Under the pieces are notes generated by a model. The model saw nothing but the letters and a program-made list of their open reading frames with translations, did no database searches and was not told the DNA's origin. From Veillonellaceae bacterium DNF00626 (GTDB taxonomy: Bacteria > Bacillota > Negativicutes > Veillonellales > Dialisteraceae), in assembly GCA_001553355.1 (NCBI GenBank), contig KQ960828.1:179611-243610 (forward strand): a stretch of DNA of 64,000 bases. Reading direction: 5' to 3'. The stretch's first letter is position 1, and each line of letters opens with the position of its first letter. Both the position numbers and the translations under genes were made by a program. Below, piece after piece: positions 44,886 to 53,913 of this stretch.

Positions 44886-44906
44886 AAAAAACCCTCCGCC
44901 GGGAGG
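44886..44906 (-). terminator. Intrinsic terminator of the metK SAM riboswitch
   Basis: On the minus strand CCTCCC (44906-44901), a GGC triloop and GGAGGG (44897-44892) make a 6-base-pair GC-only stem directly followed by T6 (44891-44886). It is the expression platform of the upstream aptamer. Confidence 0.75.
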
Positions 44907-44914
44907 ATATACCT

Positions 44915-45012
44915 CTCATCTGCCAGCGTGCTGGTGGAATTAGCACCTTTTCCCTATATGGAAAGGTTGCTGCAACTTCATTGGGCCACGTCCCTCTATT
45001 GCTCTTGATGAG
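44915..45012 (-). promoter_or_regulatory. SAM-I (S-box) riboswitch aptamer
   Basis: The minus strand reads as a SAM-I aptamer: P1 arms CTCATC (45012-45007) and GATGAG (44920-44915); AAGAG after the first arm; the core GAGGGACGTGGCCC then AATGAAG and GCAGCAACC; a P3 hairpin with a CCTTTCC/GGAAAAGG-type stem; GGTGCTAATTCCACCAGC; and GGCA before the closing arm. Binding SAM would stabilise P1 and favour the terminator at 44886-44906, shutting off metK. Confidence 0.93.
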
Positions 45013-45023
45013 TTTATATGAGT

Positions 45024-45051
45024 ATTATACCATATCGAAAAATTTAGTCAA
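45024..45051 (-). promoter_or_regulatory. Promoter of the metK riboswitch transcript
   Basis: -35 TTGACT (45046-45051), 16-base spacer, -10 TATAAT (45024-45029) with an extended TGG. The start at about 45017 is just ahead of the aptamer's first arm. Confidence 0.8.
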
Positions 45052-45080
45052 ATACTTTTGTCGTCATAAAACTTACATAT

Positions 45081-46283
45081 TTATCTTTTGCTTAAATTTT
45101 CCGCAATTTTTCCTACAATTATTTTTCCTAAATCGTTTTTTGACATCTTTGGATATTGTTCCACACGTAAATCTTTATAAATAATGGATGCAATATTTGT
45201 GGAAACATTAAATCCGGCTCCGTCCATAGCCACATCATTAGCTACCAACATGTCCAAATTCTTTTTCTCCACTTTTCGTTTGCCGTAATTCAAAACGTCA
45301 TTTGTTTCTGCTGCAAATCCAACTAAGAATTGGTGCGTTTTCTTTTTCCCTAACCCCATTAAAATATCTGGATTTAATTCCAAATTTATCGTCAAAGTTT
45401 CACAATCTTCTTTTTTTATCTTTTTCATTGCTTCTGTCACAGGGCGATAGTCGGAAACTGCCGCCGCCATAATTGCTACATCGCAATCTTCATAAAATTC
45501 ATTCATTACTTTTTCCATATCGCAGGCATTTTTAACATAAATAGCATGAACACCTACCGGCACGGGTAACTCTCTATTGCAACTAACTAATGTTACATTC
45601 GCGCCTTCCATAGCAGCAGCTCGTGCCACAGCATATCCCATTTTACCGCTGGAACGATTACCGATATAACGAACCGGATCAATATTTTCTTTTGTGCCTC
45701 CTGCAGAAACAAGAACTTTTTTCCCTTGCAGAAGCTGATTACCGGATAAAAGGTATTCCATTTCTTCCATAATCATATCTAATTCCGGAAAACGCCCTTT
45801 CCCTACGGTATTACAAGCTAAATGTCCAATTTCAGGTTCCATAAAAAAATAGCCCAATGTTTTAAGTTTTTCTATATTTCCTTGAACGATGGGATTCTCG
45901 TACATATTTGTATTCATAGCAGGAACAAAGAGCACTTTTGCTTTTGTTGCCATAATCGTGGTAGAAAGCATGTCATCAGCTATACCATTTGCCACTTTGC
46001 CTATGATATTAGCAGTGGCAGGTGCAATAACAAATAAATCAGCCATCTGCGCCAAAGAAATATGCTCTACATCCCATTTACTGATATTTGCAAACATATC
46101 CACTATCACATCATTACCGGATAGTTCACCAAAAGTAATTGGAGTGACCAATTTCGCTGCATGTTCAGTCATAATGCAATGTACATCTGCTCCATGCTGC
46201 CGTAATTGGCTGACTAATCCTGCCGCTTTAAAAGCTGCAATGCCTCCGGAAATACCTACCACAATATGTTTATTTTGAAACAT
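45081..46283 (-). CDS. coaBC: Bifunctional phosphopantothenoylcysteine decarboxylase/synthase
   Basis: CoaBC joins cysteine to 4'-phosphopantothenate and decarboxylates the product in coenzyme A synthesis. From the ATG at 46283 (AAAGGA upstream) the product has 400 residues: an FMN-dependent CoaC half beginning VVGISGGIAAFKAAGL, with APATANIIGKVANGIADDML and PAMNTNMYENP, then a CoaB half with VSAGGTKENIDPVRYIGNRSSG split across about 191-212 and AVSDYRP. VGFAAETND is the nucleotide site. It follows rpoZ in the Bacillus gmk-rpoZ-coaBC order. Confidence 0.95.
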   Translation of the reverse strand: MFQNKHIVVGISGGIAAFKAAGLVSQLRQHGADVHCIMTEHAAKLVTPITFGELSGNDVIVDMFANISKWDVEHISLAQMADLFVIAPATANIIGKVANGIADDMLSTTIMATKAKVLFVPAMNTNMYENPIVQGNIEKLKTLGYFFMEPEIGHLACNTVGKGRFPELDMIMEEMEYLLSGNQLLQGKKVLVSAGGTKENIDPVRYIGNRSSGKMGYAVARAAAMEGANVTLVSCNRELPVPVGVHAIYVKNACDMEKVMNEFYEDCDVAIMAAAVSDYRPVTEAMKKIKKEDCETLTINLELNPDILMGLGKKKTHQFLVGFAAETNDVLNYGKRKVEKKNLDMLVANDVAMDGAGFNVSTNIASIIYKDLRVEQYPKMSKNDLGKIIVGKIAENLSKR

Positions 46284-46345
46284 GGCACAATCCTTTCGGA
46301 AATATAATAGAAAACAGATTGCTACTGCAACCTGAATTCTCATTT

Positions 46346-46537
46346 TTATTTTTCATAACCAATTTTATCTTTATATATTTCTTCCAAAGCAACAGTAACC
46401 GGTTTTTTCCCTTTGTCATCAAGTAATGCCGGCGCTCCATCTGTAAGTTCTCTGGCCCTCATGGCTGCTAACGTAACCAAAGTATACTTAGTATCTACTT
46501 TTTTTACTAACGAATCAATAGAAGGATAACACATCAT
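46346..46537 (-). CDS. rpoZ: DNA-directed RNA polymerase omega subunit
   Basis: Omega assists assembly and stability of RNA polymerase by binding beta-prime. The 63-residue product has PSIDSLVKKVDTKYTLV (5-21) and AAMRARELTDG (24-34), the conserved core of omega; it is a short form. The ATG overlaps the gmk stop (ATGA) and its AAGGAGGTG ribosome site lies inside the last gmk codons. Position between gmk and coaBC matches Bacillus and supports the call. Confidence 0.93.
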   Translation of the reverse strand: MMCYPSIDSLVKKVDTKYTLVTLAAMRARELTDGAPALLDDKGKKPVTVALEEIYKDKIGYEK

Positions 46538-47178
46538 TTTGAAGACACCTCCTTATTTATATACTGACTAAATATGGTTTCTACCTGATTCTCATTTCTT
46601 GACAGTTTACATTTTTCTGCTTCCAAAATAGCACAGGTCTTACGAACTGCTATATCCAATACATCGTTGACCACGATATAATCGTATTTATGCGCCATGG
46701 ATAATTCTTTTGTAATTTCAGATAATCTACGTTGTATCACATCTTCTGTATCTGTCCCACGACCATATAAACGTTTTGAAAGTGTAGCCAATGATGGTGG
46801 AACAACATAAATAAAAACACCTTGAGGATATTGTTCTTTCACTTTCATGGCTCCTTGAATATCAATTTCCAATAATACGGATTGTCCGTCATTGATTAAA
46901 TCTAACACCGGTTTTTTCGGTGTTCCATAATAATGATCATAAACTTTTGCGTATTCTAAAAATGAATCGGTGCTAATAAGCTCTTCAAATTGCTCATTCG
47001 TACGAAAGAAATAACTTATTCCTTCTTTTTCCCCTATCCGTGGCTCACGAGTTGTCATTGAAATGGAATAATTCAATTCCGGATATATAGACCTAATAGC
47101 CGAACAAATAGTCCCTTTACCCGCACCTGATGGACCTGACACAACATAGAGTATACCTTTATCTTTAATGTCCTGCAT
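46534..47178 (-). CDS. gmk: Guanylate kinase
   Basis: Gmk phosphorylates GMP to GDP. The 214-residue product has the P-loop SGPSGAGKGT (about 15-24), TTREPRIGEKEG (about 42-53), the GMP-binding YYGTPKKPV (about 82-90) and DIQGAMKVKEQYP (about 103-115). I start it at the ATG at 47178, with GAGGG 5 bases upstream and 1 base past the remA stop; an ATG at 47190 lies inside remA. It is coupled on the other side to rpoZ. Confidence 0.95.
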   Translation of the reverse strand: MQDIKDKGILYVVSGPSGAGKGTICSAIRSIYPELNYSISMTTREPRIGEKEGISYFFRTNEQFEELISTDSFLEYAKVYDHYYGTPKKPVLDLINDGQSVLLEIDIQGAMKVKEQYPQGVFIYVVPPSLATLSKRLYGRGTDTEDVIQRRLSEITKELSMAHKYDYIVVNDVLDIAVRKTCAILEAEKCKLSRNENQVETIFSQYINKEVSSK

Positions 47179-47179
47179 G

Positions 47180-47455
47180 CTATCCCTCATCAGAATTATC
47201 AGAATTTATCACATCTTTATTCATTAAACGATGAGAAATTGTTTCCGGCTGTACCGCCGACAAAATAATTTGTCCACTATCTGTAATCAATACAGCTCTT
47301 GTTTTCCTTCCGTAAGTAGCATCAATAAGCTCTCCTTTATCACGACAATCTTGAATCATCCGCTTAATTGGTGCCGATTCCGGACTAATAATGGCAATCA
47401 CTCGTGCTGCGGCAGCCATATTGCCAAATCCAATATTAATAAGTTGTACTCCCAT
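47180..47455 (-). CDS. remA: RemA-family DNA-binding protein (DUF370)
   Basis: RemA is a small ring-forming DNA-binding protein; in Bacillus it activates biofilm matrix and osmolyte genes. The 91-residue product has [20 protein letters not shown] (4-23) and [18 protein letters not shown] (about 44-61), which are diagnostic of the family. ATG at 47455 has AAGGAGA 5 bases upstream. It sits between yicC and gmk, its usual place. The C-terminal tail (about 80-91) is acidic and variable. What it regulates here, where no matrix operon is visible, is unknown. Confidence 0.92.
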   Translation of the reverse strand: MGVQLINIGFGNMAAAARVIAIISPESAPIKRMIQDCRDKGELIDATYGRKTRAVLITDSGQIILSAVQPETISHRLMNKDVINSDNSDEG

Positions 47456-47465
47456 ATGCCTCTCC

Positions 47466-48356
47466 TTATTCAATATTTTGAACTTGCTCTCTCATCTTCT
47501 CAAGCTCCGTTTTGACTATTATAACACAATCAATCACCTTAATGTCATTAGCTTTTGATGCTGTAGTATTTATTTCTCTATTCATTTCCTGAAGCAAAAA
47601 ATCAAGACGACGACCTACCGGTTCTTTATGATTAAAAGTGTCGGCAAATTGTTTCAAATGACTCTCAAGCCTAACTAATTCCTCGGTAAAATCTGTCTTT
47701 TCGGAATAAATAGCTACTTCTTGCAACAAGCGGCTTTCATCAATCTCTGCGTCTACTTTCTTTAGCATATCTATTATTCGTTCTTGTAACCTTGTTTTAT
47801 AATCATCAACAACTTTATCTTGCATCGATTTTAGCACATCTAACTTTCCATACAAAAACTCGATGCGCTTTTGCAAATCAGATGCTAAATTACTTCCTTC
47901 TTTTACTCTCATATCATCTAACTGATTCAATGCCATAATTAAGGCTTCTTCAAGCAACGGTTGCAATTCGCTATCCGACATAGGTTTTGTACTGACATGT
48001 AAAAAAGAATCCGGCAAAGAGAGTAAATCAGAAATAGTTACCTTATTATTTTTTATTCCGTCCATATGTCGAATTTCGTTGAGCGCTATCATATAAGATT
48101 GCAATAAATTTCTATCAATAGTCACATTCGTATCTTGCCCATTCTCTGCCGGGGCAAAAGACAAACTTACATATAATTTCCCTCGCTGTACCTTTTCCTT
48201 AATCAGTTTTTTTACATAATTTTCTAACTCCGGTGATACATAATTCCCCTTCATATTAATCTCAAGAAATCGACTATTTACAGCTTTTATTTCCACTGTA
48301 AAAGCGCCTTTCTCATTAGCTGCATTCCCACAGCCAAAGCCGGTCATACTTTTCAA
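47466..48356 (-). CDS. yicC: YicC-family endoribonuclease
   Basis: YicC/YloC proteins are endoribonucleases with a role in RNA turnover. From a TTG start at 48356 the 296-residue product begins with the family's KSMTGFG and ends [21 protein letters not shown] ... [13 protein letters not shown], the diagnostic C-terminus; [16 protein letters not shown] [12 protein letters not shown] is near 22-33. The TTG has an exceptionally strong AGGAGGTGATC site 3-8 bases upstream, which decides against the frame's first ATG-type codon at 48374. It is immediately upstream of remA. Confidence 0.92.
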   Translation of the reverse strand: MKSMTGFGCGNAANEKGAFTVEIKAVNSRFLEINMKGNYVSPELENYVKKLIKEKVQRGKLYVSLSFAPAENGQDTNVTIDRNLLQSYMIALNEIRHMDGIKNNKVTISDLLSLPDSFLHVSTKPMSDSELQPLLEEALIMALNQLDDMRVKEGSNLASDLQKRIEFLYGKLDVLKSMQDKVVDDYKTRLQERIIDMLKKVDAEIDESRLLQEVAIYSEKTDFTEELVRLESHLKQFADTFNHKEPVGRRLDFLLQEMNREINTTASKANDIKVIDCVIIVKTELEKMREQVQNIE

Positions 48357-48385
48357 AAAGATCACCTCCTCCAATCTATATTCAT

Positions 48386-49213
48386 CTAAAATTTCCCTTC
48401 AAATACTTTATCTGCCGGTCCCGTCATAAATACATGACTATCCGATTTACCTTCCCATGAAATATGAAGTGTTCCCCCATCTAAGACGACATCTGCCTCA
48501 TTTCCCGATAAACCGTTGATAATTGCTGCAACCACAGTCGCACAAGCACCCGTGCCACACGCCAGTGTAATTCCTGCACCGCGTTCCCATACACGCATCC
48601 TAATAGTATTTTTGCCAATTAATTCAGCAAATTCCGTATTTATCTTTTTCGGAAAATGCTGATTGGTTTCAATCAATGGTCCTATCAATGGTAAATCAAT
48701 TTCTTCCACCTTATGGGTAAAAATAACACAATGAGGATTTCCCATAGATACACAAGTTATATCAAAATATTTTTGTAATTTTTCTACGAATAATTGCTTT
48801 TTTACGACTATATCCTCAGAAAATCCCTGAACCGGGATTTCACTACTTTTCAATCGCGGTATCCCCATATCTACTTGCACCATACCATTTGTCTGTATAG
48901 ACGGCGCTAAAATTCCTGCTCCGGTTTCCACTGACAATTGCTTCTTTGAAACTCGCCCCCACTCATAAGCTTGTTTCGCAAATGCCCGAATACCATTTCC
49001 ACACATTTCAGCTTCGCTACCATCGCTATTAAAAATCCTCATTTTCAAATCAGCCTTTTCTGAGGGAAGAATAAATATTATTCCATCTGCACCAATTCCA
49101 AAATGCCTATCACAAAGTAATTTACATTTCTGCACTATAGGTTCTATATCTTTATCAAATGCATCAATAAAAATAAAATCGTTCCCACAAGCTTGCCATT
49201 TCGCAAAATTCAT
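48386..49213 (-). CDS. dapF: Diaminopimelate epimerase
   Basis: DapF converts LL- to meso-diaminopimelate, needed for lysine and peptidoglycan. The 275-residue product has FAKWQACGNDFIFID at the start, the first catalytic Cys in AEMCGNGIRAFAK (about 68-80) and the second in LACGTGACATVV (about 222-233); the two thiols act as acid and base without a cofactor. TGGAGG is upstream of the ATG. It is separated from the dapA-asd-dapB cluster by rqcH and lies ahead of yicC. Confidence 0.95.
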   Translation of the reverse strand: MNFAKWQACGNDFIFIDAFDKDIEPIVQKCKLLCDRHFGIGADGIIFILPSEKADLKMRIFNSDGSEAEMCGNGIRAFAKQAYEWGRVSKKQLSVETGAGILAPSIQTNGMVQVDMGIPRLKSSEIPVQGFSEDIVVKKQLFVEKLQKYFDITCVSMGNPHCVIFTHKVEEIDLPLIGPLIETNQHFPKKINTEFAELIGKNTIRMRVWERGAGITLACGTGACATVVAAIINGLSGNEADVVLDGGTLHISWEGKSDSHVFMTGPADKVFEGKF

Positions 49214-49240
49214 GATTATATAACCTCCAAAACTATATAA

Positions 49241-49249
49241 ATTATATCA
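49241..49249 (-). promoter_or_regulatory. Possible extended -10 promoter of dapF
   Basis: TGATATAAT (49241-49249) is an extended -10 box; no convincing -35 is seen at 16-18 bases. It is in the 115-base gap between divergent dapF and rqcH. Confidence 0.4.
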
Positions 49250-49328
49250 CTTATAGTAAAATCAAGATAATACTGATATGATAACTAATATAACATTGAA
49301 ATTACTATACAAAGGCAAGTGAATTACC

Positions 49329-51044
49329 ATGATTATTGAAAGTTCTATACTATTTCCTTTTGTAGAAGAAATAAAAGAAATAATAATTCCTTCTCAAGTA
49401 AGACAAATCAAGCAAATAGACAACCGAATCATAGATATTGAATTGTTTTGTCCCAACGCTACCCCAATACACATAATTTTCGATACCCATATTCCCATGG
49501 TATATCTCTCAAATTCCAATAAACAGGAACGAGCTTATACCCCATCACAAACATTTTGCATGGCTCTACGAAAACATTTAGAAGGTAGCCGTTTATTTTC
49601 TGTTGAACAATTACATTTTGATCGTATTCTTAAATTCAATTTTAATCGCATTGAGGATGCCGGTACAATTCATACGAAATCCCTTTATGCGGAACTAATT
49701 CCTTCGGCACCCAATCTAATTTTAGTTGATAACGATATAATTATCGATGCTTGTCTTCGTGGACAGAAAATGAATCGTTTTATTGTCCCCGGACAACCTT
49801 ATCAATCGCAAAATTATACCAATCGCATGAATTTTCTACAATTTACTAAAGACGAAATACTTGAGATTATTAACTTTGCCGCTACGTCAGAAAATTCCTT
49901 AGAACAATGGCTATATCATACATTTAATGGATTTAGTCGATTATTGGTTAATGAACTCTGCGCCCGCACGCAATTATCTTGCAATAAAACAATGCGTACC
50001 TTATCAAATGCAGAAACTTATTCATTAGCGCAAAATATTTATAAAATGGCACAAGAGATAAAATCCGCCAAGCATCTATACGTATATGGAAACTCTCCCG
50101 AGAAAGAAACTGCGTCACCCCTTCTTTTCATCAACCAAAAACCTAATACGCAGATATCATCTATTCAATGGATGACACTGGTAGCATCCTCTGCCGGAGG
50201 GATTATTGCGCCTGTACAACAATTACTTCAAAAAAGAATAAAATCTTTAAAGAAAAAAGAAGAACGCAAAATAGATAAGATAAAACAAGAAATGGAAGAA
50301 ACAAATAAAATGTCTCAATATAAATTATGGGGAAATCTTCTTTCCATTTATGCTTATGAAAATACTGCAGGGAAAGAATTTCTCACCGTAAGTAATTTAT
50401 TCGCAACACCACCGCAAGAGGAAAATATTCCCATTAATCCTCGTCTATCTATTTCAGCTAATAGCCAACAATATTTCAAAAAATATGCTAAAATGAAGAC
50501 TCGTTTAAAAATTGGAAAAGAAAAACTCGATGAATGTCTCCTACGTATAAATTATTTAGAGAATTTAACATACTTCATTGATTCGATAACCACACAAGAA
50601 GATTTAACTTCATTACAGGAAGAATTACGAAATAGCGGCATCGAAAAAGAACTATCAAAAGCCTCGCATAAAAAAAAGAAGGAAACTCCCTCTTCATATC
50701 TAACTACTTTTATCGATGGATTTACCGTTTATATCGGAAAAAATAATATGCAAAATGAAATTCTCACGCTTCACAAAGCGCAAAAGCATGACGTATGGTT
50801 ACACGCTAAAAAATTACCGGGCTCTCATGTTATTATAGAGACGAACGGAGATACCGTACCGGAAGATACTATTATCAAAGCTGCTTCTATCGCTGCTTAT
50901 TACAGCAAAGGGAAAAATTCCGGTAAAGTCGATGTAGATTATACTTTAATTAAGTACGTAAAAAAAATCCCTAAAGGACCCCCGGGATTAGTTAACTACA
51001 CCCATCAACGATCAATCACTGTTGTCCCTAAAAATTTAGTATAA
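49329..51044 (+). CDS. rqcH: Rqc2/RqcH-family ribosome quality control protein (NFACT)
   Basis: RqcH binds obstructed 50S-peptidyl-tRNA complexes and directs alanine tailing for degradation. The 571-residue protein has the NFACT-N domain (about 1-190), including the DACLRGQKMNRFIVPGQPY stretch, a coiled-coil arm rich in Lys/Glu (about 290-420), and a C-terminal NFACT-R domain with IYIGKNNMQNE-like VYIGKNNMQNEILT, DVWLHAKKLPGSHVII and KYVKKIPKGPPGLV. Length is typical. The ribosome site (AAGGCAAGTG) is weak. It is a single plus-strand gene adjacent to yicC as in Bacillus (yloA-yloC). Confidence 0.92.
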   Translation: MIIESSILFPFVEEIKEIIIPSQVRQIKQIDNRIIDIELFCPNATPIHIIFDTHIPMVYLSNSNKQERAYTPSQTFCMALRKHLEGSRLFSVEQLHFDRILKFNFNRIEDAGTIHTKSLYAELIPSAPNLILVDNDIIIDACLRGQKMNRFIVPGQPYQSQNYTNRMNFLQFTKDEILEIINFAATSENSLEQWLYHTFNGFSRLLVNELCARTQLSCNKTMRTLSNAETYSLAQNIYKMAQEIKSAKHLYVYGNSPEKETASPLLFINQKPNTQISSIQWMTLVASSAGGIIAPVQQLLQKRIKSLKKKEERKIDKIKQEMEETNKMSQYKLWGNLLSIYAYENTAGKEFLTVSNLFATPPQEENIPINPRLSISANSQQYFKKYAKMKTRLKIGKEKLDECLLRINYLENLTYFIDSITTQEDLTSLQEELRNSGIEKELSKASHKKKKETPSSYLTTFIDGFTVYIGKNNMQNEILTLHKAQKHDVWLHAKKLPGSHVIIETNGDTVPEDTIIKAASIAAYYSKGKNSGKVDVDYTLIKYVKKIPKGPPGLVNYTHQRSITVVPKNLV

Positions 51045-51091
51045 AAAATACCGTTTTCCACTTCTACGATGAAATGGAAAACGGTATTTTT
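51044..51091. terminator. Bidirectional terminator between rqcH and dapA
   Basis: 17-base-pair perfect stem (51044-51060 with 51075-51091; arm AAAAATACCGTTTTCCA) with A-run and T-run flanks. It ends convergent rqcH and the dapB-asd-dapA operon. Confidence 0.9.
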
Positions 51092-51095
51092 ATTT

Positions 51096-51986
51096 TTATA
51101 ATATCCCGTAAGACGTAAGCATATTTTGTACTTTTTCTTTTTCTTCTACGGTCGGTGGTACAAGAGGCAAGCGGAAATATCCGCCACACTCTCCAATTAA
51201 ATTGACTGCTGTCTTTACCGGTATAGGGCTGGAAGTAAAAAACATTCCTTTCATAAATGAATACATTTTTAGATGTAACATTTGAGCTGTTTTTATATCG
51301 CCAAGCTCAAATGCTTCCACCATACGCAATAAATCATTTCCTATAATATGACTCGCAACAGAAATAACGCCTACACCACCGGCTGCCAGAATCGGCAAAG
51401 TAAATGCATCATCACCACTATAAATCATAAAATCATCCGGAAGCATCATTTTTTCCAAGGTAACTTGATCCCAATTCCCTGTGGCATCTTTAATTCCTAC
51501 AATGTTGGAACAGGAGTCAGTCAATCTTTTTATCGTTTCCGGAAGAATACTTGTCCCTACTCTCCCCGGCACATTATATAAAATAATCGGTAAAGTTGTA
51601 GACTCTGCAATAGCCTTGAAATGTTGATACATCCCTTCTTGATTTGGCTTTACGTAAAAGGGCACGATAACCAATGCAGCATCTATACCCGTTTTTTCTG
51701 CTTTTTTCAAAAAATCAATCGTATCTTGTGTACCGATAGCCCCTACATTTCCAATAACTGACACATTCGGCTTAACCGTATCACAAATCAGACGATACAA
51801 TTTTAATTTTTCCTCATCACTCATGGTTGCACCTTCTCCTGTAGTTCCTGCAACCAGAAGCCCTTCGGATCCATGCTTTGCCAAATAGGTAGCCAGTGAA
51901 ACAACCCCTTCATAATCTACATTGCCCTCTTCTGTAAAAGGTGTAATCATCGCTGTAATTACTCGACCAAATCTTGCCTTTGCCAT
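51096..51986 (-). CDS. dapA: 4-hydroxy-tetrahydrodipicolinate synthase
   Basis: DapA condenses pyruvate with aspartate semialdehyde, the first committed step to DAP and lysine. The 296-residue barrel has AMITPFTEEGNVDYEG (about 12-27), GTTGEGATM (about 46-54), YNVPGRVG (about 136-143) and the Schiff-base lysine in IVGIKDATGNW (about 160-170). The ATG at 51986 is chosen for AAAGGGG 7 bases upstream. It is the last gene of dapB-asd-dapA, followed by a terminator. Confidence 0.96.
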   Translation of the reverse strand: MAKARFGRVITAMITPFTEEGNVDYEGVVSLATYLAKHGSEGLLVAGTTGEGATMSDEEKLKLYRLICDTVKPNVSVIGNVGAIGTQDTIDFLKKAEKTGIDAALVIVPFYVKPNQEGMYQHFKAIAESTTLPIILYNVPGRVGTSILPETIKRLTDSCSNIVGIKDATGNWDQVTLEKMMLPDDFMIYSGDDAFTLPILAAGGVGVISVASHIIGNDLLRMVEAFELGDIKTAQMLHLKMYSFMKGMFFTSSPIPVKTAVNLIGECGGYFRLPLVPPTVEEKEKVQNMLTSYGIL

Positions 51987-52014
51987 ATCAAATTCCCCTT
52001 TCAACTTATAGTCT

Positions 52015-53049
52015 CTATATCATATCATGTTCTATCATATATTCTGCAATTTGTAATGCATTAAGTGCAGCGCCTTTACGTATTTGATCACCGCATACCC
52101 ATAAATTTATACCCTTTTTATGATATAAATCTTTCCTTATACGTCCTACTGCTACATTGGTTTTGTCTGATGTATCAAGAGGCATCGGATATATCTGATT
52201 ATGAATATCATCCACTAATTCAACTCCATGGAATTTTTTTATAGCTTCTTGCACTGCTTCTTTTGTCAAATCTTCTTCCGTTTCAAGATAAATAGATTCC
52301 GCATGACTTCTTACTACCGGTACACGCACAGCAGTAGGTGTTATTTCTATTTCCTTATCATGAAAAATTTTATGCGTTTCATGAACCATTTTCATTTCTT
52401 CTTTTGTATAATCATTTTCCAAAAATACATCAATTTGAGGAATTAAATTATAAGCAATCTGATAATGCTTAGGCAATCCGGCAGAAGGCAATATTTGCGG
52501 AACATATTTTCCCCCCGTTATTTGGGCTTCGGCTTCTCCAAAAAGTTCATCAATACCATCTTTACCTGCACCGGATACCGCTTGATATGTACTGACAACA
52601 ATACGTTTAATTCGTGACAAATCATAAATTGGTTTCAATGCCATCAGCATAATAATAGTGGAACAATTAGGATTAGCAATAATACCTTTATGTTTCTTTA
52701 TATCGGCAGCATTAATTTCCGGAATAACTAATGGCACATCCGGATCCATTCGAAATGTACTGGAATTATCAATAACAACTGCACCACGTTTAACTGCTTC
52801 AGGTGCTAATATTTCGCTAATTTTACCACCGGCAAATAGCGCAATATCAATCCCTTCAAAGGATTCCGGTTTTGCTTCTTCCACCACATAGGGCTTCCCT
52901 TTTACCTTAATCTCTTTCCCTGCAGATTTTGCTGACGCCAACAGCAATAATGAATTAAATGGAATATTTCTTTCTTCTAACAGACGTATAAATTCTTGTC
53001 CAACTGCTCCTGTTGCACCTAAAATAGCAATATTTAGTAATTTCTTCAT
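52015..53049 (-). CDS. asd: Aspartate-semialdehyde dehydrogenase
   Basis: Asd reduces aspartyl phosphate to the semialdehyde shared by lysine, threonine and methionine synthesis. The 344-residue product has the NADP loop GATGAVGQEFI (about 9-19), the catalytic Cys in NPNCSTIIM (about 127-135), and AVSGAGKDGIDEL near 158-170. I prefer the ATG at 53049 with GAGGG 5-6 bases upstream; an ATG at 53061 overlaps the dapB stop (ATGA) and is the alternative. It is in the middle of dapB-asd-dapA. Confidence 0.94.
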   Translation of the reverse strand: MKKLLNIAILGATGAVGQEFIRLLEERNIPFNSLLLLASAKSAGKEIKVKGKPYVVEEAKPESFEGIDIALFAGGKISEILAPEAVKRGAVVIDNSSTFRMDPDVPLVIPEINAADIKKHKGIIANPNCSTIIMLMALKPIYDLSRIKRIVVSTYQAVSGAGKDGIDELFGEAEAQITGGKYVPQILPSAGLPKHYQIAYNLIPQIDVFLENDYTKEEMKMVHETHKIFHDKEIEITPTAVRVPVVRSHAESIYLETEEDLTKEAVQEAIKKFHGVELVDDIHNQIYPMPLDTSDKTNVAVGRIRKDLYHKKGINLWVCGDQIRKGAALNALQIAEYMIEHDMI

Positions 53050-53057
53050 TCTATCCC

Positions 53058-53852
53058 TCATTCTAAATAATTTTCAAGACCATATACCAATCCCTTGGTT
53101 GTCATAACTTTTTTGCAAGCTAACATTACCCCGGGCATAAAAGATTTTCTATCCAAAGAATCATGACGCAATGTCAAGATTTCTCCATACCCACCAAAAA
53201 GAACTTCCTGATGTGCTACATACCCTGGTAATCTGATACTATGAATCGGTATATTTTCATAACGACCTCCACGTACGCCCGATAAACTTTCAATCGTTTC
53301 ATCAGCATCCGGTTCTAATACACGAGCAGCAGCCATTTTTTCTGCCGTTAATTTCGCAGTTCCTGAAGGAGCATCTAATTTATGATTATGATGTAATTCA
53401 ACAATTTCCACATTCGGTAAATATTTTACAATTTCTGTCGACACCTTCATAAGAAGAACAGCACCTAAAGAAAAATTAGGAGCTATCAGACAATTAGCAC
53501 CGGTCTCTGTGCAAATTTGTGCCAAATCATCTCTTTGCGCTGCCGTTAATCCTGTCGTGCCAATAACCATATTTATACCGGCACCAAGAACCATTTTTGC
53601 ATTTTCATAAATAATTGCCGGTGATGTAAAATCAACCACAACCTCCGGTTTGCTATTTTTTAATGCATCAGATAATTGATGTTCAACAATTATACCTTTC
53701 TTTTCTATTCCTACTAAATCTCCAATATCTCTGCCACTATCCTTGGGATCTACACCGCCAACAAGAATCAATCCTTCTTCTTGTACAACAGAGCGTACCA
53801 CTTCACTCCCCATCTTGCCGCCGGCACCATTAACTAATACTTTAATCATCAT
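53058..53852 (-). CDS. dapB: 4-hydroxy-tetrahydrodipicolinate reductase
   Basis: DapB reduces the DapA product to tetrahydrodipicolinate. The 264-residue protein has the dinucleotide loop VNGAGGKMG (7-15), GTTGLTAAQ (about 98-106), and the substrate-site signature ELHHNHKLDAPSGTA (about 152-166). Two ATG codons are adjacent at the start; GTGAGG lies just before them, so 53849 is slightly better spaced. It heads dapB-asd-dapA, about 61 bases after the recN end; no clear separate promoter is visible there. Confidence 0.95.
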   Translation of the reverse strand: MMIKVLVNGAGGKMGSEVVRSVVQEEGLILVGGVDPKDSGRDIGDLVGIEKKGIIVEHQLSDALKNSKPEVVVDFTSPAIIYENAKMVLGAGINMVIGTTGLTAAQRDDLAQICTETGANCLIAPNFSLGAVLLMKVSTEIVKYLPNVEIVELHHNHKLDAPSGTAKLTAEKMAAARVLEPDADETIESLSGVRGGRYENIPIHSIRLPGYVAHQEVLFGGYGEILTLRHDSLDRKSFMPGVMLACKKVMTTKGLVYGLENYLE

Positions 53853-53913
53853 ACCTCACTTCTTTCGTTTTATATTCTATTTATCATACTACAAATACCA
53901 CTGCATTTTATTG

